Source: an uncultured Roseburia sp. (GTDB taxonomy: Bacteria; Bacillota; Clostridia; Lachnospirales; Lachnospiraceae). Taken from it: a DNA stretch of 36,483 nt. Positions within the stretch are counted from its first letter, which is position 1, and the number at the start of each line of letters is the position of its first letter. This document shows positions 24,874-32,741 of this stretch, piece by piece. Under the pieces are notes generated by a model, which searched no databases, was not told the DNA's origin, and saw only the letters and a program-made list of their open reading frames with translations. The stretch lies in NCBI GenBank assembly GCA_947070915.1, contig CAMTDY010000007.1, positions 1 through 36,483 on the forward strand, given 5' to 3'. The position numbers were made by a program, and so were the translations under genes.

Positions 24874-25326
24874 CTATGCATGATCCGCGGTCAATTTTTT
24901 TATTTTGGTGTGGTAGTTGTCCACATACTTTTTTGTCAGCTGGATCAGATCCTGTCTCTCTTCTGGAGACATCTCCTGCCAGACGCTGTTTTCAACCTCC
25001 ACCAGGGGTTCCACCTTATGCTTTATAAATATCTTTCCAGTTTCCGTCAGGTAAATATGCATCTCCCGCCCTTTTCCCCTCTTCATCTGGAGCAGGCCCT
25101 CTTTCACCAGTTTCTGGATCGCCGAATTGATGGTCTGCTTCCGCCCGAATGACAACGCACAAATATCTCTCTGAAGACAGCCGTCCCCAAGACAATACAC
25201 CGAATATAAAATATCAAAAGCACTGTCGGACAGGCCGATATGCAGAGCCGTCTCATGCCACAGATCATCAAATTCCTTATAAATTCTGTTAAACTCCTTC
25301 AGTTCATCACATACTCTGTCTTCCAT
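24874..25326 (-). CDS. MarR-family transcriptional regulator
   Basis: A 150-residue DNA-binding protein of normal MarR length. The winged helix is about residues 40-100: LSDSAFDILYSVY, SFGRKQTINSAIQKLVKEGL as recognition helix region, and the wing KRGKGREMHIYLTETGK. Flanking helices form the dimer interface. AAGGAG lies 8 bases before the ATG. Two copies of a 16-bp pseudo-palindrome surround its promoter, so autorepression is likely. The MATE exporter follows on the same strand, the common MarR-exporter pairing. The ligand is unknown. Confidence 0.9.
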   Translation of the reverse strand: MEDRVCDELKEFNRIYKEFDDLWHETALHIGLSDSAFDILYSVYCLGDGCLQRDICALSFGRKQTINSAIQKLVKEGLLQMKRGKGREMHIYLTETGKIFIKHKVEPLVEVENSVWQEMSPEERQDLIQLTKKYVDNYHTKIKKLTADHA

Positions 25327-25352
25327 GACACTCTCCTTTCACCCATTTTTCA

Positions 25353-25396
25353 AGTACGAAATCGGACTCTTTTTTATTATAGTCCGATTTCGTACT
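25353..25396. promoter_or_regulatory. Paired MarR operator candidate
   Basis: Two arms, 25353-25368 (AGTACGAAATCGGACT) and 25381-25396 (its exact reverse complement), have centres 28 bp apart. Each arm is itself a pseudo-palindrome, AGTxCGAxxTCGxACT, the size and form of a MarR-dimer site. One arm fills the -35/-10 spacer of the marR promoter and the other lies just after the start site. The perfect inversion extends one base outward on each side. Confidence 0.75.
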
Positions 25397-25404
25397 TAAG
25401 TCAA
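25376..25404 (-). promoter_or_regulatory. Sigma-A promoter of marR (and the MATE gene)
   Basis: Minus strand TTGACT, 17 bases, TATAAT, one mismatch from consensus. The spacer is almost entirely operator arm 25381-25396, so bound repressor would block polymerase. Confidence 0.85.
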
Positions 25405-25439
25405 GACTTCTTTTGTGTTGAAATTCCTATCCTCCGTGA

Positions 25440-25468
25440 TTGACAGAACAAAAAATTGTGGCTATACT
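25440..25468 (+). promoter_or_regulatory. Sigma-A promoter of the decarboxylase gene
   Basis: TTGACA, 17 bases, TATACT: perfect -35 and a -10 with one mismatch. The predicted start is about 25475, two bases before the 24-bp inverted repeat. It is divergent from the marR promoter, with 35 bp between the two -35 boxes. Confidence 0.85.
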
Positions 25469-25476
25469 AGGAAAGT

Positions 25477-25526
25477 AGCCTGACGGCGCCAAGTCGAACC
25501 CAGGTTCGACTTGGCGCCGTCAGGCT
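25477..25526 (+). repeat. Perfect 24-bp inverted repeat at the mRNA 5' end
   Basis: The left arm 25477-25500 (AGCCTGACGGCGCC, then AAGTCGAACC) and right arm 25503-25526 are exact reverse complements with a 2-base spacer. In the transcript the hairpin would begin about two bases from the 5' end and be followed by AAAGCC, not a U run. It could be a 5'-stability hairpin, an attenuation element or a DNA operator. The start of the arm resembles the hairpin in front of the FMN riboswitch (36002 on minus). Confidence 0.85.
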
Positions 25527-25554
25527 AAAGCCACACAGACAAGGAGGAATTATA

Positions 25555-26820
25555 ATGAAAAAAACCATCGTCAATCTGGAACAGGTAAAGGAGATCGAAA
25601 AAACTTTTCCTACTCCCTTTCATATCTATGACGAAAAAGCAATTCGTGAAAATGCCCGGGCTCTGAAAGAGGCATTTTCCTGGAATAAAGGTTACCGTGA
25701 ATATTTTGCCGTGAAAGCGACACCCAATCCATTTATCCTGAAAATTCTTCAGGAAGAGGGCTGTGGTGTGGACTGTTCTTCCCTGACAGAGCTGATGCTG
25801 TCAGAGGCCCTTGGTTTCAAAAATGATGACATTATGTTCTCATCCAATGTAACTCCTATGGAAGAATACCAGAAAGCAGCTGACCTCGGCGCATACATTA
25901 ACCTGGATGATTATACACATATCGACTATCTGGCAGAAGGCCCCGGCATTCCAGAGACCATCTGCTGCCGCTTCAACCCCGGCGGAGTCTTTGAGCTGGG
26001 CACCGACATCATGGACAACCCTGGAGACGCCAAATACGGATTTACGAAAGAACAGCTGGTGGAAGGATTTAAAAAACTGATGGGCCTTGGCGCCAAATAT
26101 TTTGGGATCCATGCATTTATCGCCAGCAATACCGTGAGCAATGATTACTATCCGACACTGGCGGGCATACTTTTTGAGCTGGCTGTGGAGTTAAAAGAAA
26201 AAACCGGGGCTGATATCAAGTTCATCAATCTCTCCGGCGGCATCGGAATCCCCTACACGCCGGACAAAGAGCCAAATGACATCAAGGTGATCGGCGAGGG
26301 TGTCAGAGAACAGTTTGAAAAGATCCTCGTTCCCGCCGGTCTGGGGGATGTGGCGATCTTCACGGAGCTGGGGCGCTTTATGCTGGGACCCTATGGAAAT
26401 CTCGTCACCAAATGTATCCACCAGAAACATATTTACAAAGAATATGCTGGGGTAAACACCTGTGCCTGTGACCTGATGCGGCCGGCGATGTACGGTGCAT
26501 ACCACCACATTACCGTTCTCGGCAAAGAAAATGAGCCCTGTGACCACAAATACGATATCACCGGTTCCCTCTGTGAAAATAATGACAAATTTGCAGTAGA
26601 CCGCCTGCTTCCAGAGATTGAGATCGGAGATTACCTTGTGATCCATGATACCGGTGCCCACGGCTATGCCATGGGATATAACTACAATGGCAAGCTCAAA
26701 TCCCCAGAACTTCTTCTGAAAGAGGACGGCAGCGTCCAGATGATCCGCCGCGGCGAGACTCCCCAGGATTATTTTGCCACCTTTGATTTCTGTGATATCC
26801 TAAAAGATATGAAATATTGA
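25555..26820 (+). CDS. lysA: Diaminopimelate decarboxylase family protein (LysA-like)
   Basis: A 421-residue PLP enzyme of fold type III. DAP decarboxylase converts meso-diaminopimelate to lysine and CO2. The PLP lysine is Lys54 in EYFAVKATPNP. Other marks are GCGVDCSSLTEL, the glycine loop INLSGGIGIPY (PLP phosphate), FTELGRFMLGPYG and the C-terminal GAHGYAMGYNYNG. Two motifs differ from the textbook form: HAFIASNT replaces HxGSQ, and CENNDKFA replaces CESxDxxx. I believe these occur in a clostridial LysA subgroup, but a carboxynorspermidine or other relative cannot be excluded from sequence alone. AAGGAGG lies 9 bases before the ATG. It is monocistronic, between its own promoter and terminator. 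Confidence 0.85.
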   Translation: MKKTIVNLEQVKEIEKTFPTPFHIYDEKAIRENARALKEAFSWNKGYREYFAVKATPNPFILKILQEEGCGVDCSSLTELMLSEALGFKNDDIMFSSNVTPMEEYQKAADLGAYINLDDYTHIDYLAEGPGIPETICCRFNPGGVFELGTDIMDNPGDAKYGFTKEQLVEGFKKLMGLGAKYFGIHAFIASNTVSNDYYPTLAGILFELAVELKEKTGADIKFINLSGGIGIPYTPDKEPNDIKVIGEGVREQFEKILVPAGLGDVAIFTELGRFMLGPYGNLVTKCIHQKHIYKEYAGVNTCACDLMRPAMYGAYHHITVLGKENEPCDHKYDITGSLCENNDKFAVDRLLPEIEIGDYLVIHDTGAHGYAMGYNYNGKLKSPELLLKEDGSVQMIRRGETPQDYFATFDFCDILKDMKY

Positions 26821-26852
26821 TGGAAATCCATCAAGAGACCTTCTAATATAAG

Positions 26853-26930
26853 AGAGGGTGTCCGAGGAAACTTCTCACAGCCTGGCAACACCGTCAGGCT
26901 GTGAAGACTTCCCTGGATACCCTCTTTTTA
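26853..26930 (+). terminator. Long intrinsic terminator after the decarboxylase gene
   Basis: AGAGGGTGTCC pairs with GGATACCCTCT (one G-U), then an inner stem TCACAGCCTG/CAGGCTGTGA continues across a short mismatch, followed by TTTTT. The loop is about 10 bases. It may also slow minus-strand transcription from the DUF4129 gene, which ends at 26935, although the T run is on the plus side. Confidence 0.88.
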
Positions 26931-26934
26931 TAAA

Positions 26935-28092
26935 TTATTTCCTTTTGGGGAGACAGATTTCCCTCGCCCTCTCCGCCTCCTCTTCCGTACATTCCTTTCC
27001 GCTGTATCTCGCCTTCTCATAAATACCTACCAGCTGTCTCTGGTCCTCCGTGAGACCATCTTCCTGCTCTTCCGGCAGATACTCCCCTGCCAGTTCCCAG
27101 GGCGTCATGCTGACATCCACCTGTTTTCCCGACCGCTTCCATATATATCGGTAAAAACAGCGGCGGATCCGTCCATTGGCATCCTCTGGAAAGGTCGCCT
27201 CCCGGGAGACAGCCTGCCGCAGTGGGATGTACTCATCCATACCTTCTATCTCCACCTCTTCCTTCTCTTCCTTCCATACAAACTCTGGCAGCCGGAAATT
27301 CAACAGGCGTTTGAGTATGACATAAAGGATCCATAAAACAGCGATAATCAAAAAGAGGATCATAAGGATCTGCATAAATTTTTCCAACAGAAAAAGCAGA
27401 ACCTGAACAAGAGAACTCCTCTCTTCTTCCGTCTCTTCCGGGATCTCCCGCTGTCCGGCCTCCATCGGATAGGATTTTGTTTTCCCTTTCTTCTCTATTT
27501 TTTTCTGTTCCTGGCGCTCCCTGGGAGCAGGATTTGATTCTACTTTCGTAGACATTCCTGCTATCGCTATCATACATACTGCCAGTGTGGCGATCCCCGC
27601 CGCCATCATCTTTCGTTTCAGGCTGGCCAGCGTATTTTTCTCAAACCGTTTTATCGTTTCCGGACTCACGCAGGGATTGGCATATACAGCCAGATATTTT
27701 TCATGAAAGTATTCCGCATAAAGAAACACCGAAAATATAAACAGTGCCAGGGCAAAAAGGATCACCCCCTGGATCTGGCTGACACTCTGGATCTCCACTG
27801 GATCATCCACATAGGCGGCGGGCATGAAAAACGAAAAAATAAGTACGAGGATCCAGGGGAGAAGATAACATCTCTTTTCCTTATTCTGTTCCCTCTCCCG
27901 CCTGCTCTCATGATTGCTGCGATAGTTAAAAATAAAATAACCTGCCGCCCCCAGAATGATACATAAGATCACGGTCTCTCCCGCACCCCCGCCTATCACA
28001 GAGCCGGCTATTATGAAATAACATACGACAAGGTAATAATAAAAAGTGACAATATTATTGTACCGCCGCCGGATTTTTTGATTTTTTTCCAT
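26935..28092 (-). CDS. Membrane protein with C-terminal DUF4129-like domain
   Basis: A 385-residue protein with about six membrane segments (about 14-36, 40-56, 76-93, 108-127, 162-180 and 240-262). A polar linker of Lys/Glu lies at about 185-225, and a cytosolic C-terminal domain (about 275-385) contains IRRCFYRYIWKRSGK, MTPWELAGEYLP and QRQLVGIYEKARYSGKECTE. That C-terminal pattern is the DUF4129 type found at the end of TgpA-like transglutaminase proteins. No transglutaminase catalytic motif is present here. It is the last gene of the MoxR-DUF58-DUF4129 module, 21 bases after DUF58. Confidence 0.75.
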   Translation of the reverse strand: MEKNQKIRRRYNNIVTFYYYLVVCYFIIAGSVIGGGAGETVILCIILGAAGYFIFNYRSNHESRREREQNKEKRCYLLPWILVLIFSFFMPAAYVDDPVEIQSVSQIQGVILFALALFIFSVFLYAEYFHEKYLAVYANPCVSPETIKRFEKNTLASLKRKMMAAGIATLAVCMIAIAGMSTKVESNPAPRERQEQKKIEKKGKTKSYPMEAGQREIPEETEEERSSLVQVLLFLLEKFMQILMILFLIIAVLWILYVILKRLLNFRLPEFVWKEEKEEVEIEGMDEYIPLRQAVSREATFPEDANGRIRRCFYRYIWKRSGKQVDVSMTPWELAGEYLPEEQEDGLTEDQRQLVGIYEKARYSGKECTEEEAERAREICLPKRK

Positions 28093-28113
28093 ATCTCCTC
28101 CGCCTTTCAGCTG

Positions 28114-29232
28114 CTATGCCTTCCATCGGTAAATGCAGGGCTCCAGAACCGGAAGCAGCTGCCTGGTATCGTCCTCCCCGCCGGCTGTTACCGCCACCCA
28201 GGTCACAGATACTCCCCGGTGCAGGGTATCTGCCAGTTCCTTCTGTATATCAGGCTTTCCCTGGGAAGAAATGAAAAAGAGATGTACATGTTCAGCCAGA
28301 TTATCCCGCTCCCTCTGCAACATCCCCACGCCGCTCTGGACCTGAGTCTCGTAGGTCACCGCCGCCAGTTTCCGCCGGACCTGCCCCATATATCCCTTGC
28401 CGCTGCCCTGGAGACGAAATCCCGCGCCTCCATTTGCCACCAGCATAGTTTCAAGCCCCCTCCTGTCCAGAAAATGCACAAGGGAGTAGGCGATCCTTAT
28501 ATTTTCCTCCATGGCCGCCTGATTGATAAAATTCCCTGGGGAACCGAGGTTCAGCAGGATCAACGCCGGCTGTCCCGCTTTATATGCGCTGGTCTTCACC
28601 TGCCAGTTTCCTGTCTTTGCTGAGGCTTTCCAATGGATCCGGTTCATCCTGTCCCCCGGCATGTATTCTCTCACACCGACATATTCAAAAGGATCTTCAA
28701 ACATGGGTACCGTCGTTCTCATATCCCCATAGCTTTTCTGAAACAGAGGCAGGATCCTCTCAATTCCCACAAAGGATGGATATACGATCAGTCCTGCATC
28801 CACTGCCTTTTTATCCAGATAGGTTCTTTGGAGAAAATAATCCCTGCCAGCGAGCTCCGCTTCCTGTATGGAGTATATCCCCCGTCTGGCACACCGGATC
28901 CGGAGTTTCCGGCGCACCTGCTCATATCCTCTGACACTGATCACGTCATTGCGGTAAAAATAATCCGATACAGAACCACTATCCATATCTTCAAATTTTA
29001 GGAATTTAGATGTTTTAAATCTCACGGAGACCGCTGGCAGGATCATTTCTTTGTTGTTGGTTATGATCTCATAGAGCCAGAGGTTATCCCCCTCTGCCGC
29101 CTGCTGCTGGGAAAAAGAGAGTTCCAGCTCAAAATCCTTCGTCCAGTTCTTCTCGTACCGGTACCCCATACCTATTATGGTCCCCCAGCATCCCAGCACC
29201 ACCAGAACTGCTGCCAATATCATGATACTCAT
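28114..29232 (-). CDS. DUF58 domain protein (MoxR-associated)
   Basis: A 372-residue protein. It starts with a membrane segment (MILAAVLVVLGCWGTIIGMG, about 4-23). A beta-rich part follows (about 35-190), then the DUF58 signature EYMPGDRMNRIHWKASAKTG and WQVK (about 208-234) and a von Willebrand A-like segment with QPALILLNLGSP. DUF58 proteins act beside MoxR ATPases as assembly or chaperone-like modules. Its start overlaps the MoxR stop (ATGA). Function in this organism is unknown. Confidence 0.87.
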   Translation of the reverse strand: MSIMILAAVLVVLGCWGTIIGMGYRYEKNWTKDFELELSFSQQQAAEGDNLWLYEIITNNKEMILPAVSVRFKTSKFLKFEDMDSGSVSDYFYRNDVISVRGYEQVRRKLRIRCARRGIYSIQEAELAGRDYFLQRTYLDKKAVDAGLIVYPSFVGIERILPLFQKSYGDMRTTVPMFEDPFEYVGVREYMPGDRMNRIHWKASAKTGNWQVKTSAYKAGQPALILLNLGSPGNFINQAAMEENIRIAYSLVHFLDRRGLETMLVANGGAGFRLQGSGKGYMGQVRRKLAAVTYETQVQSGVGMLQRERDNLAEHVHLFFISSQGKPDIQKELADTLHRGVSVTWVAVTAGGEDDTRQLLPVLEPCIYRWKA

Positions 29233-30188
29233 GCTCTGAATGCTTCCTCCGTCGGCGCCGCCACAGCGCCTAAAATTTCACGGATATGATCCGCAGGCTC
29301 CTTTCCACTCATGTAGGAATCTGCCAGCAGGATCCGGTGTGACAATACCATTGGCGCCAGCTTTTTGATCATATCCGGGGTGACAAATTCACTTCCCGTC
29401 ACCGCCGCATAACATCGTGCCGCCCGCACCAGAGCGATAGCCCCCCGGGTACTGATCCCAATGGCAAGGTTCTTATTCTCACGGCTTTTTTTCGCGATCT
29501 CCAGTACATAACCAAGGATCAGATCGTGTACACTGACCAGTTCACACGCCTTCTGCATCTGTGTAAACTCTTCATGAGTGCACACCGGCGAAAGCTTTGC
29601 CAGAAAGTCCCCCTCATCCATCACCCGGCGAAGCAGCTCAAGTTCGCTCTTTTCCGCCGGATACCCCATGGAGAGCTTCATCATAAAACGGTCCAGCTGC
29701 GCTTCCGGCAAAGGAAATGTCCCGCTGGTCTCCACCGGGTTCTGGGTGGCGATAACAAAAAATGGCTCGCCTACTTTCATGGTGTCGCCATCGATGGTCG
29801 CCTGCCCCTCCTCCATACATTCCAAAAGGCTGGACTGGGTCCTGGGGGTGGCGCGGTTGATCTCGTCGGCCAGCAGGATATTGCTGAAAATACCGCCGGG
29901 ACGAAATTCAAATTCACTGCTCTTCGGATTAAAATAATGAATCCCCGTGACATCCGAGGGCAGAAGATCCGGTGTGAACTGCACCCGCTTAAAACTCATG
30001 CCAAAAGACGCCGCCAGACTTTTGGCAAGCATGGTCTTGCCAGTCCCCGGCACATCCTCCAGAAGAACATGGCCCCCGGCAAGAAATGCCGCCAATACAT
30101 ATTCCATAACCTCTCTTTTCCCCAGAATAACCTGCTCCATATTGTCACAGATCCTCTGTGACCGTTCCTGTACCTCTTTTACCTGCAT
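29229..30188 (-). CDS. MoxR-family AAA+ ATPase
   Basis: A 319-residue ATPase. Walker A is VPGTGKTMLAKSL (about 46-58), followed by RVQFTPDLLPSDVTG, the Walker B region ILLADEINRATPRTQSSLLE, sensor motif ATQNPVETSGTFPLPEAQLD and a C-terminal helical lid (STRGAIALVRAARCYA). This is a complete MoxR signature. The ATG at 30188 is preferred over 30194, because GGAG is 8 bases before it but only 2 bases before the other. It is first in a three-gene module with DUF58 and DUF4129 proteins, probably acting on a membrane or envelope client. Confidence 0.92.
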   Translation of the reverse strand: MQVKEVQERSQRICDNMEQVILGKREVMEYVLAAFLAGGHVLLEDVPGTGKTMLAKSLAASFGMSFKRVQFTPDLLPSDVTGIHYFNPKSSEFEFRPGGIFSNILLADEINRATPRTQSSLLECMEEGQATIDGDTMKVGEPFFVIATQNPVETSGTFPLPEAQLDRFMMKLSMGYPAEKSELELLRRVMDEGDFLAKLSPVCTHEEFTQMQKACELVSVHDLILGYVLEIAKKSRENKNLAIGISTRGAIALVRAARCYAAVTGSEFVTPDMIKKLAPMVLSHRILLADSYMSGKEPADHIREILGAVAAPTEEAFRA

Positions 30189-30230
30189 CACCATATCTCC
30201 TTTTTTCTTCTCGCTAACGCTGTTGTTTCG

Positions 30231-30602
30231 TCACGAAACCGTTACAGGCTCCAGCCCATGAGGTGTCTTTTTCCCCTCATCATCCACGTTGACAAAAACC
30301 ACGCTTCCCTTACAGTGCATGTCGCCGGAGAGGAAGTCTCTTCCTTCAACAGTTAGCTCTACACTTGTAGTCCCTATGTGTTTCACTTCATATCCCAATT
30401 CCAGTACGCTGCCGGTATAGACGGATCTAGTCACATTGATCCCGCGCACCGCCGCCAGTACAAAATGACTGGTGCGCCCCATCACCTTTGCCATCCCGAT
30501 AAAGGCTGCCTCTGTGATCCATTCTGATATGTACCCCGCATACAGGCTGTTGTGATGATTCATATATTCTGGACGGACAAAATGTCTAGTTGCTATCTCC
30601 AT
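30231..30602 (-). CDS. Hotdog-fold acyl-CoA thioesterase
   Basis: A 123-residue protein of the 4HBT/acyl-CoA hydrolase class, which cleaves acyl-CoA to free acid and CoA. The pattern MNHHNSLYAGYISEWITEAA is the hotdog helix region, followed by VRGINVTRSVYTGSVLELGY and SVELTVEGRDFLSGD strands. The chain is the usual length for a single hotdog domain. It lies 31 bases after the esterase gene and 42 bases before MoxR. The substrate is unknown. Confidence 0.82.
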   Translation of the reverse strand: MEIATRHFVRPEYMNHHNSLYAGYISEWITEAAFIGMAKVMGRTSHFVLAAVRGINVTRSVYTGSVLELGYEVKHIGTTSVELTVEGRDFLSGDMHCKGSVVFVNVDDEGKKTPHGLEPVTVS

Positions 30603-30633
30603 CGGCCTCTCTCCTTCTCCTTAATCGCCAGAT

Positions 30634-31449
30634 TTACTGCTGAAATATCCGCTTTGCAAACTGATACAAACCATGTTTCCAGACCTCAAAATCATGGCCG
30701 CCCTCTGTGACATAGTATAGGTGCTCTGTCCCATTTTCCTCCAGAGCCTCGTGGTACATCTGAGGATTCTCTTTTACCACCTCATCCCGGTCTCCGGTGC
30801 AGATCAGCAAAAGCGTTTTTCCATTATAGGGATCCGGCAGTTTGAATGTCTCCCTGGTAAAAAGCCCCGGCTCTGACAATATATCTTCATAGGCAAAGAT
30901 CCCGAAGGCAGGACAGAACGCACCGATGCTCCCAAAGCGGTCCGCCATTGTAATACCAATATACAAAGCCTCTCTTCCTCCCATGGACAGCCCGGCTACC
31001 GACGTATGTTCCCGGCCCTCCGCCACCGGATATTTTGCCTCAATATAGGGCATAAGATCCTCCCGCAGATCATGGATAAAATTATCAAAGGCAGTTGTGT
31101 TTGCAAGACAGTATACATCTTCCGGCACGCAGTCATCTTTTCTCGCCCGCACATTAGGCATAACCACGATCATATCCCTGGCCTTCCCCTCCGCCACCAG
31201 ATTTCCGATGACATATTGAGGGGTTCCCTCCAGCCACTCTCTGTGGTCGCCGCCGATGCCATGGAGAAGATAAAGCACAGGATAGCTTCTTTTCTCATCG
31301 TAATCTACCGGCAGAAGAACACTCGCCTTCCGCGTGGCCTCTGTGGTTGTGGATTTATAAGAAACGGTCTGCACCTTACCGTATTTTCTTCCCTGCACCG
31401 GCTGGTCAAAACCATCTGGTACAGAGTACACTGGGTCAATTTTCTTCAT
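30634..31449 (-). CDS. Alpha/beta hydrolase, esterase D-like
   Basis: A 271-residue putative esterase. The oxyanion region LLHGIGGDHREW (61-72), nucleophile motif GLSMGGREAL (Ser155), acid in CTGDRDE (Asp220 or Asp222) and His252 in EGGHDFEVW form a full catalytic triad. The pattern is that of the 'putative esterase' family that includes feruloyl and acetyl-xylan esterases. There is no signal peptide, so it is cytosolic as read. It starts 12 bases after the radical SAM gene. Confidence 0.85.
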   Translation of the reverse strand: MKKIDPVYSVPDGFDQPVQGRKYGKVQTVSYKSTTTEATRKASVLLPVDYDEKRSYPVLYLLHGIGGDHREWLEGTPQYVIGNLVAEGKARDMIVVMPNVRARKDDCVPEDVYCLANTTAFDNFIHDLREDLMPYIEAKYPVAEGREHTSVAGLSMGGREALYIGITMADRFGSIGAFCPAFGIFAYEDILSEPGLFTRETFKLPDPYNGKTLLLICTGDRDEVVKENPQMYHEALEENGTEHLYYVTEGGHDFEVWKHGLYQFAKRIFQQ

Positions 31450-31461
31450 CTGATCTATCTC

Positions 31462-32064
31462 CTAACTCTCAAAAGAACGGATCCGGTAGCTGACTCCCAG
31501 ATCTTCGCAGATCTTGCGGCATCGGTCCTCTTCCTCTTCGGTAATAGTCGTCGCCACTGTGGTCATCGTCACGCTAGGCACATACCTTTTTACATCTCCC
31601 GCAAATTTTAACATAGCGTCAAAGGAACCGATGCCAAATTTATTTCTGGTAAGTTCCAAATATTTTTCTGGATCCGGCGTATTCAGACTGATGGAAATGG
31701 CGTCCACCTTTCCCTCAAACATCGGCGTCACATCTTTTCCATACATCAGATTGGCAAGACCGTTGGTATTAACCCGGATCTTTTTACCGAACTTTTCTTT
31801 GGCAAAGGCGGCCACCTCCAACAGATCTTCCAATCGTTCCGTAGGCTCGCCGTAACCGCAGAAAACCAGATCCTGATAGGTATCTGGAGGAAATTTATCA
31901 AACTCTGCTTTCACCTCTTCTACCGTGGGCTCCCGCTTCAGCCAGAGACTGCCGGAACCATTCAGCTCCTCTCCGTTCTGGCGGAGGCAGAAGGTACAGG
32001 CGCAGGGACACCGGTTGGTCATATTCACATATAGATTCCCATACAGAGGATATAAGATCGTCAT
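31462..32064 (-). CDS. Radical SAM protein (TatD-associated type)
   Basis: A 200-residue iron-sulphur enzyme. The cluster motif is Cys19-x3-Cys23-x2-Cys26 (NRCPCACTFCLRQ), with an extra Cys21. Further radical SAM marks are LVFCGYGEPTERLEDLLEVA (GxGEPT), RVNTNGLANLMYGKD and ISISLNTPDPEKY. This short pattern resembles the family often named TatD-linked radical SAM protein. No tatD gene is in the window. It follows ribH by 16 bases. The reaction is unknown. Confidence 0.82.
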   Translation of the reverse strand: MTILYPLYGNLYVNMTNRCPCACTFCLRQNGEELNGSGSLWLKREPTVEEVKAEFDKFPPDTYQDLVFCGYGEPTERLEDLLEVAAFAKEKFGKKIRVNTNGLANLMYGKDVTPMFEGKVDAISISLNTPDPEKYLELTRNKFGIGSFDAMLKFAGDVKRYVPSVTMTTVATTITEEEEDRCRKICEDLGVSYRIRSFES

Positions 32065-32080
32065 GAAAGCTTCCCCCCTC

Positions 32081-32545
32081 TTAGAACTTTTTCATCAGAT
32101 TTACCATCTCAATAGCCGTCGTGGCCGCATCATAGCCCTTGTTTCCAGCCTTTGTACCGGCGCGCTCGATGGCCTGCTCGATATTATCTGTGGTGATCAC
32201 TCCGAAGATCGTCGGAACGCCGGTCTTCAGTCCCACTGTGGCTATCCCTTTGCTTACCTCGGCGCATACATAGTCATAGTGGGAGGTGGATCCTTTGATC
32301 ACGGCGCCCAGGCAGATCACAGCGTCGTACTTCCCAGATTCTGCCATCTTCTGGGCTGTCATTGGAATTTCAAATGCCCCGGGCACCCAGGCAAGATCTA
32401 CATTGTTTTCTGTGTCCACCTCATGCCGTCTTAAAGCATCCTCTGCTCCTCCTACCAGCTTGGATACGATAAACTCATTAAACCTCGCTGCGACGATACC
32501 TACCTTCATTCCACTTCCTACTACGTTTCCTTCCAGCACTCTCAT
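32081..32545 (-). CDS. ribH: 6,7-dimethyl-8-ribityllumazine synthase
   Basis: A 154-residue enzyme joining the ribitylaminopyrimidine and dihydroxybutanone phosphate to form lumazine, the penultimate step of riboflavin synthesis. Motifs are VAARFNEFIVSKLVGGA, WVPGAFEIP (53-61), GAVIKGSTSHYDYV (80-93) with catalytic His89, and GNKGYDAATTAIEMV. The ATG at 32545 has GGAGG about 8 bases before it; that site lies in a vestigial copy of the ribBA 3' end, whose TAA directly precedes the ATG. Confidence 0.96.
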   Translation of the reverse strand: MRVLEGNVVGSGMKVGIVAARFNEFIVSKLVGGAEDALRRHEVDTENNVDLAWVPGAFEIPMTAQKMAESGKYDAVICLGAVIKGSTSHYDYVCAEVSKGIATVGLKTGVPTIFGVITTDNIEQAIERAGTKAGNKGYDAATTAIEMVNLMKKF

Positions 32546-32553
32546 TTATTTTT

Positions 32554-32741
32554 CCTCCATTTCTTTTTTATAATTGGTCATATGCTGCATCGTCAAAGAT
32601 ATTTGAAAACTACATTTCCTTCTAACACCCCTCCATTTCTTTTTTATAATTGGTCATATGCTGCATCGTCAGAAGATATTTGAAAACTACATTTCCTTCT
32701 AACACCCCTCTATTTCTTTTTTATAATTGGTCATATGCTGC
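32554..32741 (-). repeat. Tandem relics of a ribBA-end/ribH-start duplication
   Basis: Three near-identical blocks start at 32554, 32630 and 32707 (spacing 76 and 77 bp). The third is the true 3' end of ribBA. Each relic also carries a copy of the ribH start: plus-strand ACTACATTTCCTTCTAACAC at 32609-32628 and 32686-32705 matches the ribH start at 32520-32539 in 17 of 20 bases, the three differences being transitions. Both relics lack the same 12 bases (codons for KQEK) present in ribBA, so one relic was copied from the other. The middle relic reads in frame VLEGNVVFKYLLTMQHMT then NYKKEMEGC from a GTG; the copy next to ribH is frameshifted after VLEGNVVFKYL. Confidence 0.9.

Noticed and set aside
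32554..32741. CRISPR array or insertion-sequence repeats
   Set aside because: The blocks are contiguous, with no spacers, and are made of ribBA and ribH sequence, so they are duplication relics.
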